Notes under the pieces: generated by a model
Database searches by the model: none
Told to the model about the DNA's origin: nothing
The model's input: the letters and a program-made list of their open reading frames with translations, nothing else
In this document: positions 1-6,543 of the stretch, piece after piece
Layout of the letters: each line of letters starts with the position of its first letter
How positions within the stretch are numbered: the stretch's first letter is position 1
From: an uncultured Lachnospiraceae bacterium
GTDB taxonomy: Bacteria; Bacillota; Clostridia; Lachnospirales; Lachnospiraceae
Assembly (NCBI GenBank): GCA_947175845.1
Contig: CAMWOK010000077.1
Location: forward strand, 1 to 10,992
Direction: 5' to 3'
Length of the DNA stretch: 10,992 nt
Program-made: the position numbers and the translations under genes

Positions 1-240
1 AGACTGTGCTTCTATGAGGATCATCAGCTTATTGTTTACAATAAATCCTAAGTCATTATACAGATTGTCGGTCAGCACATTTTCTATCGTTACATTAGTC
101 AGCGAGTCCTCCGTCGCTGTGGTATCCTCTGGGTGAAGCGTTTTATACAGTTTTAGCAGATAACTCTTATTTTGAAAAAGGTCAAGGAACACACTGTTTT
201 TCGCAGTGCGCTTTGCAATGTGTCTTATATAGTCCTGCAC
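1..240 (-). CDS. Rpn / PD-(D/E)XK nuclease family transposase, N-terminal part (runs off left edge)
   Basis: The minus strand from a GTG at 240 is open for 80 codons to the window edge. The text resembles the N-terminus of Rpn-family recombination-promoting nucleases (formerly 'putative transposase, PD-(D/E)XK nuclease family'), which nick or cleave DNA and are often found in several copies in Clostridia. Diagnostic stretches are LYKTLHPED (residues 31-39), VTIENVLTDNLYNDLGF (50-66) and ILIEAQS (74-80). The Asp of YNDLGF and the E-x-Q of EAQS fit the D...(D/E)xK-type nuclease core, with Gln in the third place as seen in this family. The GTG start is chosen because GAGGTGAT lies 7 bases upstream (244-251) and a good promoter lies beyond it. 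Most of the protein, about 200 residues or more, is outside the window, so its integrity cannot be judged. Family call by motif recall; role inferred. Confidence 0.8.
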   Translation of the reverse strand, partial: MQDYIRHIAKRTAKNSVFLDLFQNKSYLLKLYKTLHPEDTTATEDSLTNVTIENVLTDNLYNDLGFIVNNKLMILIEAQS

Positions 241-307
241 TTTATCACCTCGATTTCAAAAAATCTGTGACAAAAGATATGATATGGCTTCCTCTTGTGA
301 CACTTCA

Positions 308-336
308 ATTATACAAAAAAACACCTGCCTTTACAA
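308..336 (-). promoter_or_regulatory. Sigma-A-type promoter of the Rpn-like gene
   Basis: On the minus strand TTGTAA (336-331) and a perfect TATAAT (313-308) are separated by exactly 17 bases. The predicted transcription start near 301 leaves a leader of about 60 bases before the GTG start at 240, which has its own ribosome binding site. Position, spacing and orientation all fit the downstream gene. Confidence 0.7.
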
Positions 337-466
337 GAAATTTCACATTAAATTTCTTCCTCCCTGCGTTTCGTTCTGCTGTGTTGCCTGTCCACTATCC
401 CAGGAATAGTTTGATGTTGGCTCTCGTTCTGAGGTTCCCTCTCAAAGTTCTTTTGGTTGTAGATGA

Positions 467-727
467 TTACATACTCGAACAATAAAGTTCTGGTACATTG
501 ACGCAGTACGATTGTTCAGATGCAAGGCAACGGAATGAGGCACAGCCGTGGCTGCGACGATCGGCGACAACATAAGGACTTAATAGTCCTTCATCCGACA
601 ATGCGTAGAAATCCATCGCGCCAGGGAAGATGGGCAGCTTTGAGCGCCTTGCGAAACTGCCCCCAGTCCATGCAGGTTTAAGGTCTGCGCAACAAGGCTG
701 AATGTCTATATCGGAGTGGCACGCAAG
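467..727 (-). pseudogene. Unidentified 86-codon open frame, possible gene remnant
   Basis: Between a TGA at 730-728 and a TAA at 469-467 the minus strand is open for 86 codons. The only ATG is at 616-614, leaving 49 residues, and no ribosome binding site precedes it. The predicted text contains KLPIFPGAMDFYALSDEG and SPYVVADRRSHG. It has seven cysteines, which is more typical of a fortuitous frame than of a cytoplasmic protein. I do not recognise a family. It overlaps the stem-loops at 543-662, so it may be the antisense of a structured RNA or part of a decayed insertion. Kept at low confidence because the openness is real but nothing else marks it as a gene. Confidence 0.2.
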
Positions 728-790
728 TCAAGATGCCAGTTACTTAATATTCGTTGTACTGGATAGGTGGAACGGACGGCGAACTGTACA

Positions 791-819
791 TTGTTTTTAT
801 TGGATGATTATGCTACAAT
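791..819 (+). promoter_or_regulatory. Extended -10 promoter of the ANT(6) gene
   Basis: TTGTTT (791-796), a 17-base spacer and TACAAT (814-819) preceded by TGC (811-813) form a sigma-A promoter with an extended -10. Transcription would start near 826, giving a leader of about 77 bases. The leader contains a TTTATG/CATAAA hairpin at 875-889 that abuts the ribosome binding site at 891-897. Confidence 0.65.
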
Positions 820-902
820 GAAGCTGAATTTTAGTGCGCCTTTGGCAGGAAATGCGTACTTGGCAAATGCATATTTTATGAAGCATAAATGAAGGTGAAA
901 AA

Positions 903-1751
903 ATGAGAACAGAAAAGCAAATATTTGATACTATTTTGAGCTTTGCAAAAGAAGATGAACGTATTCGCGTGGTTACTCTGGAAGGTTCTCGAACAAATAG
1001 AACTATTTTGGCAGATGAATTTCAGGATTTTGACATTACCTTTTTCGTTACGGATATGCAGAGCTTTACGTGTAACGATGCGTGGCTGAATGTGTTTGGC
1101 GAAAGACTCATCATGCAAAAACCCGAAGATATGGAGCTGTTTCCAGCAGAAGAAAAAGGATTTTCTTATCTAATGCTGTTTTGTGATGATATTAAAATTG
1201 ATTTGACTTTGCTTCCCTTGGATTTGCTGGATGAATATTTCACATGGGATAAGCTGGTTGTATTGTTACTGGATAAGGATTGCCGCATTGAACATCCGCC
1301 AGTACCAACGGATATTGACTACCACTTGCAGCGCCCGACGAATCAAATGTTTGACGATTGCTGTAATGAGTTCTGGCTCACGATAACATATGTAATAAAA
1401 GGACTATTCCGCAAAGAAATCTTGTTTGCAATTGACCACATGAATGAGATTGTGCGAAAAGAACTGCTTCGGATGATTTCATGGCTGGTTGGCATTGAGT
1501 ACGGATTTACTTTCAGTTTAGGTAAAAACTATAAGTTTTTAGAACGATATGTCCCAGAGGAAGTGTGGACAAAACTTATGGCTACTTATAGAATGGATTC
1601 CTATGAGGGGATGTGGGAATCCTTAGAACAATGTATGTCATTATTTCGCGAAGTCTCAGCAGAAGCAGCACGGCGGTTCAATTACCGCTATCCGTCATAT
1701 GATGAAAAAATCACCGAGTATGTTGTTCGACAAAAAGAGAACTATAAATAG
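903..1751 (+). CDS. aadE: ANT(6)-family aminoglycoside (streptomycin) 6-O-adenylyltransferase
   Basis: The 282-residue product matches the AadE/AadK family, which transfers AMP from ATP to the 6-hydroxyl of streptomycin and inactivates it in the cytoplasm. The nucleotidyltransferase core is visible: VTLEGSRTN at about 24-32 and DEFQDFDITFFV at about 38-49 (the D-x-D metal ligands), with a third acidic position in KIDLTLLPL near 97-105. Family hallmarks follow: QKPEDMELFPAEEKGFSYLM (71-90), DDCCNEFW (150-157), KEILFAIDHMNEIVRKELLRMISW (170-193) and GKNYKF (206-211). Length equals the chromosomal AadK/ANT(6)-Ib type (about 284 residues) and is shorter than plasmid ANT(6)-Ia (302). GAAGGTG at 891-897 sets the start. 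Its AT-rich codon use differs sharply from the GC-rich genes to the right, which suggests transfer. The 3' end overlaps the convergent kinase gene by 10 bases. All key residues seem intact; the symbol marks the family, not a specific allele. Confidence 0.92.
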   Translation: MRTEKQIFDTILSFAKEDERIRVVTLEGSRTNRTILADEFQDFDITFFVTDMQSFTCNDAWLNVFGERLIMQKPEDMELFPAEEKGFSYLMLFCDDIKIDLTLLPLDLLDEYFTWDKLVVLLLDKDCRIEHPPVPTDIDYHLQRPTNQMFDDCCNEFWLTITYVIKGLFRKEILFAIDHMNEIVRKELLRMISWLVGIEYGFTFSLGKNYKFLERYVPEEVWTKLMATYRMDSYEGMWESLEQCMSLFREVSAEAARRFNYRYPSYDEKITEYVVRQKENYK

Positions 1752-3037
1752 GACCTGCCCTGTTGCTGAGTCCCATCCCGCCTGTGACCTGATATGTACA
1801 CCCGGCAGGCCAGTCCCCCTTCTGCCCGGTTAAAAAAGCGCACGCGCCAGTGATGGAACGCGGCAATCTGCCGCACAAGCCGGAGGCCAAGTCCATGTTC
1901 TGGCAGTTTGTCCGTCTTTGCCAAAGTCTGCAGTATGTGAAGCTGCTTTTTGCTGACACCGCCCCCATTGTCCGACACTTCGAGCACGATTCTGTCAAAT
2001 CGCCAGAAACGCTCTGTGGTCAGGCACACCCTGATTTCACAGCCCTGCGGGTTGTGGTTTATGGCGTTGTTGACCAGATTTTCCATCAGCCTTTTTATCA
2101 GCTCCCTGTCCCCCCTGACGGACAGCTGTTCCAGGCTATCCGAAATTATGACACAAATGTCATATTTTTCATCCAGACCTCTGTTGAGAATCTCGCATAT
2201 GGACGCGCGCATCAGTTCCGCAAGCAGCACGTTCTCCCTGTGCCAGACCCCCATTCCATAGGCGAGTTTGTTGGATGTATTCAGGTTTGTCACCAGCGTT
2301 TTCATGCGGATTGCCTGGTGTTCTATCATCTGCGCTTTCCTTGCGACAGCGCTCTTTTCCAGCACCCCGGCACTGTCCTTTGCAGCGCGCAGAAGTTCGT
2401 CCGCATAGCCAAGCACCAGTGAGAGCGGTGTGCGGGTGTCGTGCGACACGCCCGCAATCCACGACGTGCGCTGCCGCTCGCGCCTGTGCGCATCGCGCCT
2501 TATTATAAGAAACGGCACCGCAAGCAGCAGCACGATATTGATGAGAAACAGCACTGGTATCACGGAAGCAAACATCTCAATCGTGCGAATCTGAAAGGAA
2601 AGGACGTACTTCCACACCGTCTGCCGCGGCATTCCTGCCACCAGGATTCCGTCTTCCATAATGTGTGTGTACACGGGATAATCCATCAGATAATATCTGG
2701 AGAACTGCACGGCGTCCTTTATCGTATAATGCACGGGAAGCTCGGGCGGCATCCGATAACTCCACACCACATCCCCCGCGTCATCCATGATAAAGGCAAA
2801 CCCCTCAAAGGCATCGAGCTTAGCCATCCCCTGCTGTGACATGCTGTACTGCAGTGCGCCCCTTTCATCACACATTCTGCTGGTCTGTTCTGCAAGACCG
2901 GTCATGGATACGCGCGAGAGTCCGGCATCTGTCCAGACGCCAAAACAGGTCAGCACAAGCAGGTCCACCACAAGCAGCACCGCTGTCATCATGCCTGTCA
3001 GAACGACTATTTTGATAAAATTCTCCATCCTTCTCAT
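1742..3037 (-). CDS. Membrane sensor histidine kinase of the transporter-linked two-component system
   Basis: This 431-residue kinase has a transmembrane helix at about 10-33, an extracytoplasmic sensor of about 120 residues (35-153), a second helix at about 157-179, then a HisKA domain with the phospho-acceptor H199 in VSHDTRTPL. The ATPase domain shows the N box (MENLVNNAINH, 318-328), G1 (DNGGG, 356-360) and G2 (HGLGL, 381-385). It autophosphorylates and passes phosphate to the response regulator encoded just upstream; the ATGA overlap at 3034-3037 implies translational coupling. The sizeable external domain argues against a BceS-type intramembrane sensor and fits SpaK/NisK/CprK-type sensors of peptide antibiotics (inference). 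The last ~16 residues after VYI extend past the usual end of the catalytic domain, and the final codons lie inside the resistance gene, so the native 3' end may have been altered at that junction. No terminator hairpin follows. Confidence 0.9.
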   Translation of the reverse strand: MRRMENFIKIVVLTGMMTAVLLVVDLLVLTCFGVWTDAGLSRVSMTGLAEQTSRMCDERGALQYSMSQQGMAKLDAFEGFAFIMDDAGDVVWSYRMPPELPVHYTIKDAVQFSRYYLMDYPVYTHIMEDGILVAGMPRQTVWKYVLSFQIRTIEMFASVIPVLFLINIVLLLAVPFLIIRRDAHRRERQRTSWIAGVSHDTRTPLSLVLGYADELLRAAKDSAGVLEKSAVARKAQMIEHQAIRMKTLVTNLNTSNKLAYGMGVWHRENVLLAELMRASICEILNRGLDEKYDICVIISDSLEQLSVRGDRELIKRLMENLVNNAINHNPQGCEIRVCLTTERFWRFDRIVLEVSDNGGGVSKKQLHILQTLAKTDKLPEHGLGLRLVRQIAAFHHWRVRFFNRAEGGLACRVYISGHRRDGTQQQGRSYL

Positions 3038-3729
3038 ACGATCTTATACCCCAGTCCCCGGACTGTCAAAAGGTGCTCCGGGCTGGACGGGTTCTCCTCC
3101 AGCTTCTCCCGCAGGTGTCTGATATGTACCATGAGCGAATTTTCATATCCGTAACTGCCGTCCGGCCACAGCGTATCGCACAGTACATTGATGGAGAGGA
3201 TGCGTCCTCTGTTCTCACACAACTTTTTCAGAAGCGCGTACTCCTTTGCCGTGAGCGCATACTCCTCCTTGCCGGCGCTGACAGTCCCTGCGCCCCAATC
3301 TATCAGCGCCTCTCCTACCCGGTCTGTCCCCGCATCCTCGTCAATGTGGTATGTCCGCTTCAGCACCGCCTTGATCCGCAGCAGAAGTTCCTCCGGCAGA
3401 AAGGGCTTTGTGACATAATCGTCAGCGCCAAGCCCAAGCCCCCTCAGCCTTGCCTGATCCTCATCCCGCGCCGACAAGAAGATCACCGGAATTCCGCTGC
3501 CCCTTATTTTCTTAATCTGTTCAAACAGGACAAAACCATCCCCGTCCGGCAGCATCACGTCGAGGAGAATGAGCTGATACTCATTTTCCCGCGTCAGTTT
3601 TATCGCACTGCCACAGTCCGCCGCCATGTCCACATGCTGATATCCTTCCCTTTTCAAAAGATTTCCCAACATGTCCCGGAGCGCGGATTCGTCATCCACC
3701 AGTAAGATCCTGCATTCGTATTGCGTCAT
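3034..3729 (-). CDS. OmpR/PhoB-family response regulator
   Basis: A 231-residue transcription factor with a receiver domain and a winged-helix DNA-binding domain. The receiver has the acidic pair in LLVDDES (D12, D13), the phosphorylated Asp in LILLDVMLPDGDG (D57), the switch Ser in IFLSARDE (S86) and the conserved Lys in VTKPF (K108). The C-terminal half (about 130-231) carries the trans_reg_C pattern: LTAKEYALLKKL, then ENSLMVHIRHLREKLE and a final VRGLGYKI. The start is set at 3729 because GGGTGA precedes this ATG at the right distance; an in-frame ATG 27 bases further upstream (3756) has no such site. The stop overlaps the kinase start by 4 bases. Likely targets are the TTAAG boxes in the divergent intergenic region, which would control the ABC transporter and perhaps its own operon (inference). 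Confidence 0.93.
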   Translation of the reverse strand: MTQYECRILLVDDESALRDMLGNLLKREGYQHVDMAADCGSAIKLTRENEYQLILLDVMLPDGDGFVLFEQIKKIRGSGIPVIFLSARDEDQARLRGLGLGADDYVTKPFLPEELLLRIKAVLKRTYHIDEDAGTDRVGEALIDWGAGTVSAGKEEYALTAKEYALLKKLCENRGRILSINVLCDTLWPDGSYGYENSLMVHIRHLREKLEENPSSPEHLLTVRGLGYKIV

Positions 3730-3950
3730 CGTATCACCCGCCTTAATCTGCCGCATTTTATTTCAAATCTGTTCTCTACATTCTCCATCCATACCTTTCA
3801 AGCCCTACCTGCTGCCACATCTTCTTTGCCGTTTTTTCCAGTTGTCTGTTTCAATCCGCCCCCTCCGCGCCTTTCCTCTCGTATGACAGACTGATTCTAT
3901 CCATCAGCTTATCACACGAAAGAAGAACACACAACACTCTTGTGCAGTGA

Positions 3951-3990
3951 TTTAAGCTAATCTTAAGCCAGCCATCATCCTGACTTAAGG
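3951..3990 (+). promoter_or_regulatory. Three phased TTAAG boxes, probable response-regulator operator
   Basis: TTAAG occurs at 3952-3956, 3963-3967 and 3985-3989, i.e. offsets of 11 and 22 bases, placing all three on one face of the helix. The first two form a direct repeat TTAAGC-N5-TTAAGC. OmpR-family regulators bind direct repeats spaced about one turn, and TTAAG-type repeats are known for SaeR. The third box lies where a -35 element of an activated promoter would be expected. Assignment to the neighbouring regulator is inference. Confidence 0.55.
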
Positions 3991-4075
3991 TATTTCCACT
4001 ATCATCAAACCCATAGACCAACATTCACGACGCCACGGTGTCTCTCTTTGAGAGATTACAAGGGGCAGATATGAC

Positions 4076-4082
4076 AAGGAGG
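4076..4082 (+). promoter_or_regulatory. Ribosome binding site fixing the ATPase start
   Basis: AAGGAGG, 6 bases before the ATG at 4089, is a near-perfect anti-Shine-Dalgarno match and decides between three in-frame ATG codons. Confidence 0.85.
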
Positions 4083-4088
4083 ATTTTT

Positions 4089-4817
4089 ATGAACGCAAAC
4101 ATTATCGAGACAGCCCGCCTGACAAAGGGCACAGGCAGCAATATGCGCGTCGACCACATTGACCTGCGCGTCCCGGAGGGATGTGTCTACGGCTTCCTGG
4201 GTCCAAACGGCGCGGGCAAGACCACGACGCTGAAGCTCCTGCTCGGGCTGCTCAAACCCACTGACGGCACCATCACCTTATTCGGGCAGAAAATGACCGC
4301 ACACAACAGGCTTGCTCTGCTCAGGCACACGGGAAGCCTGATAGAGAGCCCCGGATTTTACGGGCATCTGACCGGACTGGAAAATCTGCAGATCATCGCG
4401 AAGCTGAAAAAAGTGCCTGCGGGCGGGATTGCAAACGTCCTCGAGACAGTGCGTCTTTATGAGCAGAAGGACAAAAAGGTAAAACAGTATTCGCTTGGCA
4501 TGAAACAGCGCCTCGGAATCGCGATGGCACTGCTGGGAAACCCGCGCGTGCTGATTCTGGATGAGCCGACAAACGGCCTCGACCCTGCCGGAATCCAGGA
4601 AATCCGAGAATTTATCAAAAACCTGCCGGTTCTGCGGCAGATGACGGTTCTCGTGTCAAGCCATCTGCTGAGCGAGATGGAACAGATGGCGGACATGGTC
4701 GGCATCATCAATCATGGCGCACTCATTTTTCAGGGCACCATGGCGGCACTCGAAGCGCAGGGCGACAGCCTTGAGGACGCTTTTCTGAAACTGACGGGAG
4801 GCGGTGAGAGCTTATGA
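4089..4817 (+). CDS. ABC transporter ATP-binding protein, lantibiotic-immunity (LanF/BcrA) type
   Basis: A 242-residue nucleotide-binding subunit that powers the permease encoded next. Walker A is GPNGAGKT (38-45), the signature is YSLGMKQRLG (134-143), Walker B is VLILDEPTNGLDP (154-166) and the switch His is in VSSHLL (H192). The Q-loop position reads GSLIESPGFYGHLTGLENL: Glu (E86) replaces the usual Gln, a variant described for lantibiotic self-immunity ATPases (LanF), with the SPxxYxxLTxxENL context of the LanF/BcrA group. The start at 4089 is chosen because AAGGAGG (4076-4082) sits 6 bases upstream; in-frame ATGs at 4038 and 4071 lack one, and the 4071 ATG lies just before the AAGGAGG. 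The stop overlaps the permease start (ATGA, 4814-4817). Probable role: removing membrane-active peptides. The exact substrate cannot be read from sequence. Confidence 0.92.
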   Translation: MNANIIETARLTKGTGSNMRVDHIDLRVPEGCVYGFLGPNGAGKTTTLKLLLGLLKPTDGTITLFGQKMTAHNRLALLRHTGSLIESPGFYGHLTGLENLQIIAKLKKVPAGGIANVLETVRLYEQKDKKVKQYSLGMKQRLGIAMALLGNPRVLILDEPTNGLDPAGIQEIREFIKNLPVLRQMTVLVSSHLLSEMEQMADMVGIINHGALIFQGTMAALEAQGDSLEDAFLKLTGGGESL

Positions 4818-6430
4818 TTTACCATAACTGCTTTTTATCATCTTTATCGCTGGAATTAGAAAAGACAAGGCGCCGCCGTATATGGATGGTGCTCGCCGCA
4901 CCGTTGCTGGTCATCGTCTTGTGGGCCGGGCATACTATGAATGACGCGCGCTTTCTTGCGTTTGGCTGGATGATGACTCTGTTCAATGTGCCGCTCCTCA
5001 ACGCCATCCTGATTCCAACTGCCGTCGCTGTCTTTGCGAGCAGAATGATCGACCTCGAGCACAAGGGAAATACATGGAAACTACTCGAAACCCTGCAGGA
5101 CAAATCTGAGATCTACCGCGCAAAGGTTCTGTATGGAATGACTGCCATCTTCCTTTTTTCCGTCATGGAACTGGCCGCGATTCTGGTGATGGGATATGTT
5201 CTCGGCTTTGAAGGAACGCCCGATTTGTGGGCATTGGGGCTGTTTTTTGTGCAGACCTTCGCGATATCCCTCAACCTTTTTCTGCTGCAGATGACCCTGT
5301 CCCTGATCTTTTCCAACCAGGCAGTCGCGCTGTGCACCGGGCTGTGCGGCAGTATGGCAGGACTTTTTCTGATGTATGTCCCACAGTGGCCGCTCCTCAG
5401 AACGCTTGTCCCATGGGGGCACTACGGCGCATCTATGTTTGTGGGCATGGACTTCGCGCAAAATCGAATCAATGAATTTTATTACATGCGGCAGGAGAAC
5501 GGTTGCGCCTTTTTTATCGCAGGCTGGTTTTTCCTGCTGCTGATTGGCGGCTGGATTGCGTTTCGAAACATGGACGTTGACGGGTATCACTTCGAACCCA
5601 GACGCAGCGTTCCCATAGACAGCGCAGCGCCGGATCGCACGGCGGCGTCCGACAACACGCTGCTGTGCAGCAAGGCAAAAGACCTTCGCCCGGCCGCACG
5701 GCGGATAACGATTCCGCGCCTGCCCGCAGAGCTGATAAAGATCAAGCGAACACCCATCTGGCTTGCCTTTCTTGTGCTCCCGCTGATTTCCGCGCTGATT
5801 GGAACCGCAAATTACCTGAATAACCTGGGAATTCTCACGAGCACCTGGCATTCGCTCTGGACACAGCACACACTGTTTTTCTGCTACTTTTTCATGCCGC
5901 CGCTCATCGGTGTCTACGCAAGCTGCCTGTGGCGGCTCGAACACAGCGGTTCCAACTGGAATCTGATCCTGGTCAGTACCCCCGCCTTGCGGCTTGTGCT
6001 GGGAAAAACGGCAGTCTGCTGCTGCATCACATTCCTCACGCTGGGCTGGGTGTGCCTCCTCTACATTTTGTGCGGATTGTCTGTGGGATTTGTGCAGCCG
6101 GTTCCCCCCGAGCTGTTGGAGTGGTTTGCCTGCGGCGTGCTCGGCGGCTGTGCGGTGTGCGCAATGCAGTGCTTTCTATCGCTCGTGATTCGCAGCTTCG
6201 CCGTCCCTGTCGGCCTGGCGCTGCCCTGCGGGTTTGCGGGGCTTGCACTCACAGCAAAGGGACAGTACTATCTGCTTCCGCACTCTCTGATGAGCGTGGG
6301 ACTGCGCGCCAACAATCCGGACCTCAAAGTGAACACTGTACAGCTGGTCGGCTGCTCTGTATTGTTTGTTGTCCTGTTCTCGCTGTTGAGCGTGTGGTAC
6401 ATCGAAAGCCGCGATGTCAGAACACAATAG
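4814..6430 (+). CDS. Fused two-domain ABC-2 permease (LanE/LanG-like halves)
   Basis: The 538-residue membrane protein is an internal tandem of two ABC-2 permease units, each with about six hydrophobic segments, joined by a polar linker (about 252-302). The first half starts with LSLELEKTRRRRIWMVL and the second with LPAELIKIKRTPIWLAFL. After the second helix of each half comes a matching cytoplasmic motif: ASRMIDLEHKGNTWKLLETL (75-94) and ASCLWRLEHSGSNWNLILVS (369-388), 294 residues apart. Lantibiotic immunity transporters normally use two separate permeases of about 250 residues (LanE and LanG, the MutE/EpiE and MutG families); here one chain seems to supply both, so a complex of one permease with two ATPases is expected (inference). 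Translation is coupled to the ATPase by an ATGA overlap, with GGAGGCGGTGA just upstream. No intrinsic terminator follows the stop. Confidence 0.88.
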   Translation: MIYHNCFLSSLSLELEKTRRRRIWMVLAAPLLVIVLWAGHTMNDARFLAFGWMMTLFNVPLLNAILIPTAVAVFASRMIDLEHKGNTWKLLETLQDKSEIYRAKVLYGMTAIFLFSVMELAAILVMGYVLGFEGTPDLWALGLFFVQTFAISLNLFLLQMTLSLIFSNQAVALCTGLCGSMAGLFLMYVPQWPLLRTLVPWGHYGASMFVGMDFAQNRINEFYYMRQENGCAFFIAGWFFLLLIGGWIAFRNMDVDGYHFEPRRSVPIDSAAPDRTAASDNTLLCSKAKDLRPAARRITIPRLPAELIKIKRTPIWLAFLVLPLISALIGTANYLNNLGILTSTWHSLWTQHTLFFCYFFMPPLIGVYASCLWRLEHSGSNWNLILVSTPALRLVLGKTAVCCCITFLTLGWVCLLYILCGLSVGFVQPVPPELLEWFACGVLGGCAVCAMQCFLSLVIRSFAVPVGLALPCGFAGLALTAKGQYYLLPHSLMSVGLRANNPDLKVNTVQLVGCSVLFVVLFSLLSVWYIESRDVRTQ

Positions 6431-6466
6431 CAATGTAAGTCAAATCTCATTTTGGCAGTTGCACAT

Positions 6467-6495
6467 TTGTCCAAATACATATAAAATGATATAGA
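6467..6495 (+). promoter_or_regulatory. Extended -10 promoter before the hydrolase-GNAT gene
   Basis: TTGTCC (6467-6472) and TATAGA (6490-6495) are 17 bases apart, with TGA directly before the -10, i.e. an extended -10. A second overlapping option is TTGGCA (6452-6457) with TACATA (6476-6481) at an 18-base spacing. Transcription would begin near 6502, about 40 bases before the start codon, so this gene can be expressed independently of the transporter. Confidence 0.55.
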
Positions 6496-6543
6496 CCATA
6501 CTCCCTGCGCAGTGTTAATAAAATAAAAATGAGGAGAATCACC

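Larger units (their letters stand above)
241..902. other. Long intergenic stretch without a convincing gene; stem-loops and an unexplained open frame
   Basis: Apart from the two outward promoters (308-336 minus, 791-819 plus) no gene with a start, ribosome binding site and recognisable product is visible. There are three stem-loops: CAGCC/GGCTG at 543-554, AAGGACT/AGTCCTT around a TAAT loop at 574-591, and a larger one pairing GGGCAG (632-637) with CTGCCC (657-662), with inner pairs TTT/AAA (639-641/654-656) and CGC/GCG (645-647/651-653). The minus strand from 727 to 467 is free of stops for 86 codons (see separate entry). A small TTTATG/CATAAA hairpin (875-889) sits just before the ribosome binding site of the next gene. 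The segment could be a decayed mobile element or a structured RNA; I cannot tell which. Confidence 0.5.
3730..4088. promoter_or_regulatory. Divergent control region between regulator and transporter
   Basis: The stretch between the two start codons is non-coding. Its right part holds three TTAAG boxes (separate entry), a TCTCTC/GAGAGA hairpin with a TTT loop (4041-4055), and the ribosome binding site at 4076-4082. For the transporter no good -35/-10 pair is visible; TATCAT at 4000-4005 and CATAGA at 4012-4017 are the only weak -10 candidates, as expected if transcription depends on an activator. For the leftward regulator operon TAGAAT (3899-3894) is a possible -10 without a convincing -35. 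Confidence 0.5.

Noticed and set aside
213..485. 90-codon open frame on the plus strand
   Set aside because: It overlaps the start, ribosome binding site and promoter of the Rpn-type gene on the other strand, has no ribosome binding site of its own and looks like translated spacer.
600..700. Possible cobalamin-riboswitch or group II intron piece, suggested by GC-rich hairpins and CTGCCCCC
   Set aside because: The conserved GCCACTG-type box and the intron domain V pattern are both absent, and no suitable downstream gene exists.
1850..2422. 190-codon open frame on the plus strand
   Set aside because: Antisense to the catalytic domain of the sensor kinase, whose H, N, G1 and G2 boxes are in the minus frame.
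3073..3705. 210-codon open frame on the plus strand
   Set aside because: Antisense to the response regulator, which is unambiguous by its receiver and winged-helix motifs.
3730..3756. Upstream in-frame start for the response regulator
   Set aside because: No ribosome binding site before the ATG at 3756, while the ATG at 3729 has GGGTGA at the proper distance; the extra nine residues are also outside the receiver domain.
5081..5944. 287-codon open frame on the minus strand
   Set aside because: It lies antisense within the permease gene, has no ribosome binding site and no family resemblance; the plus-strand protein has clear membrane and repeat structure, so this is a shadow frame.
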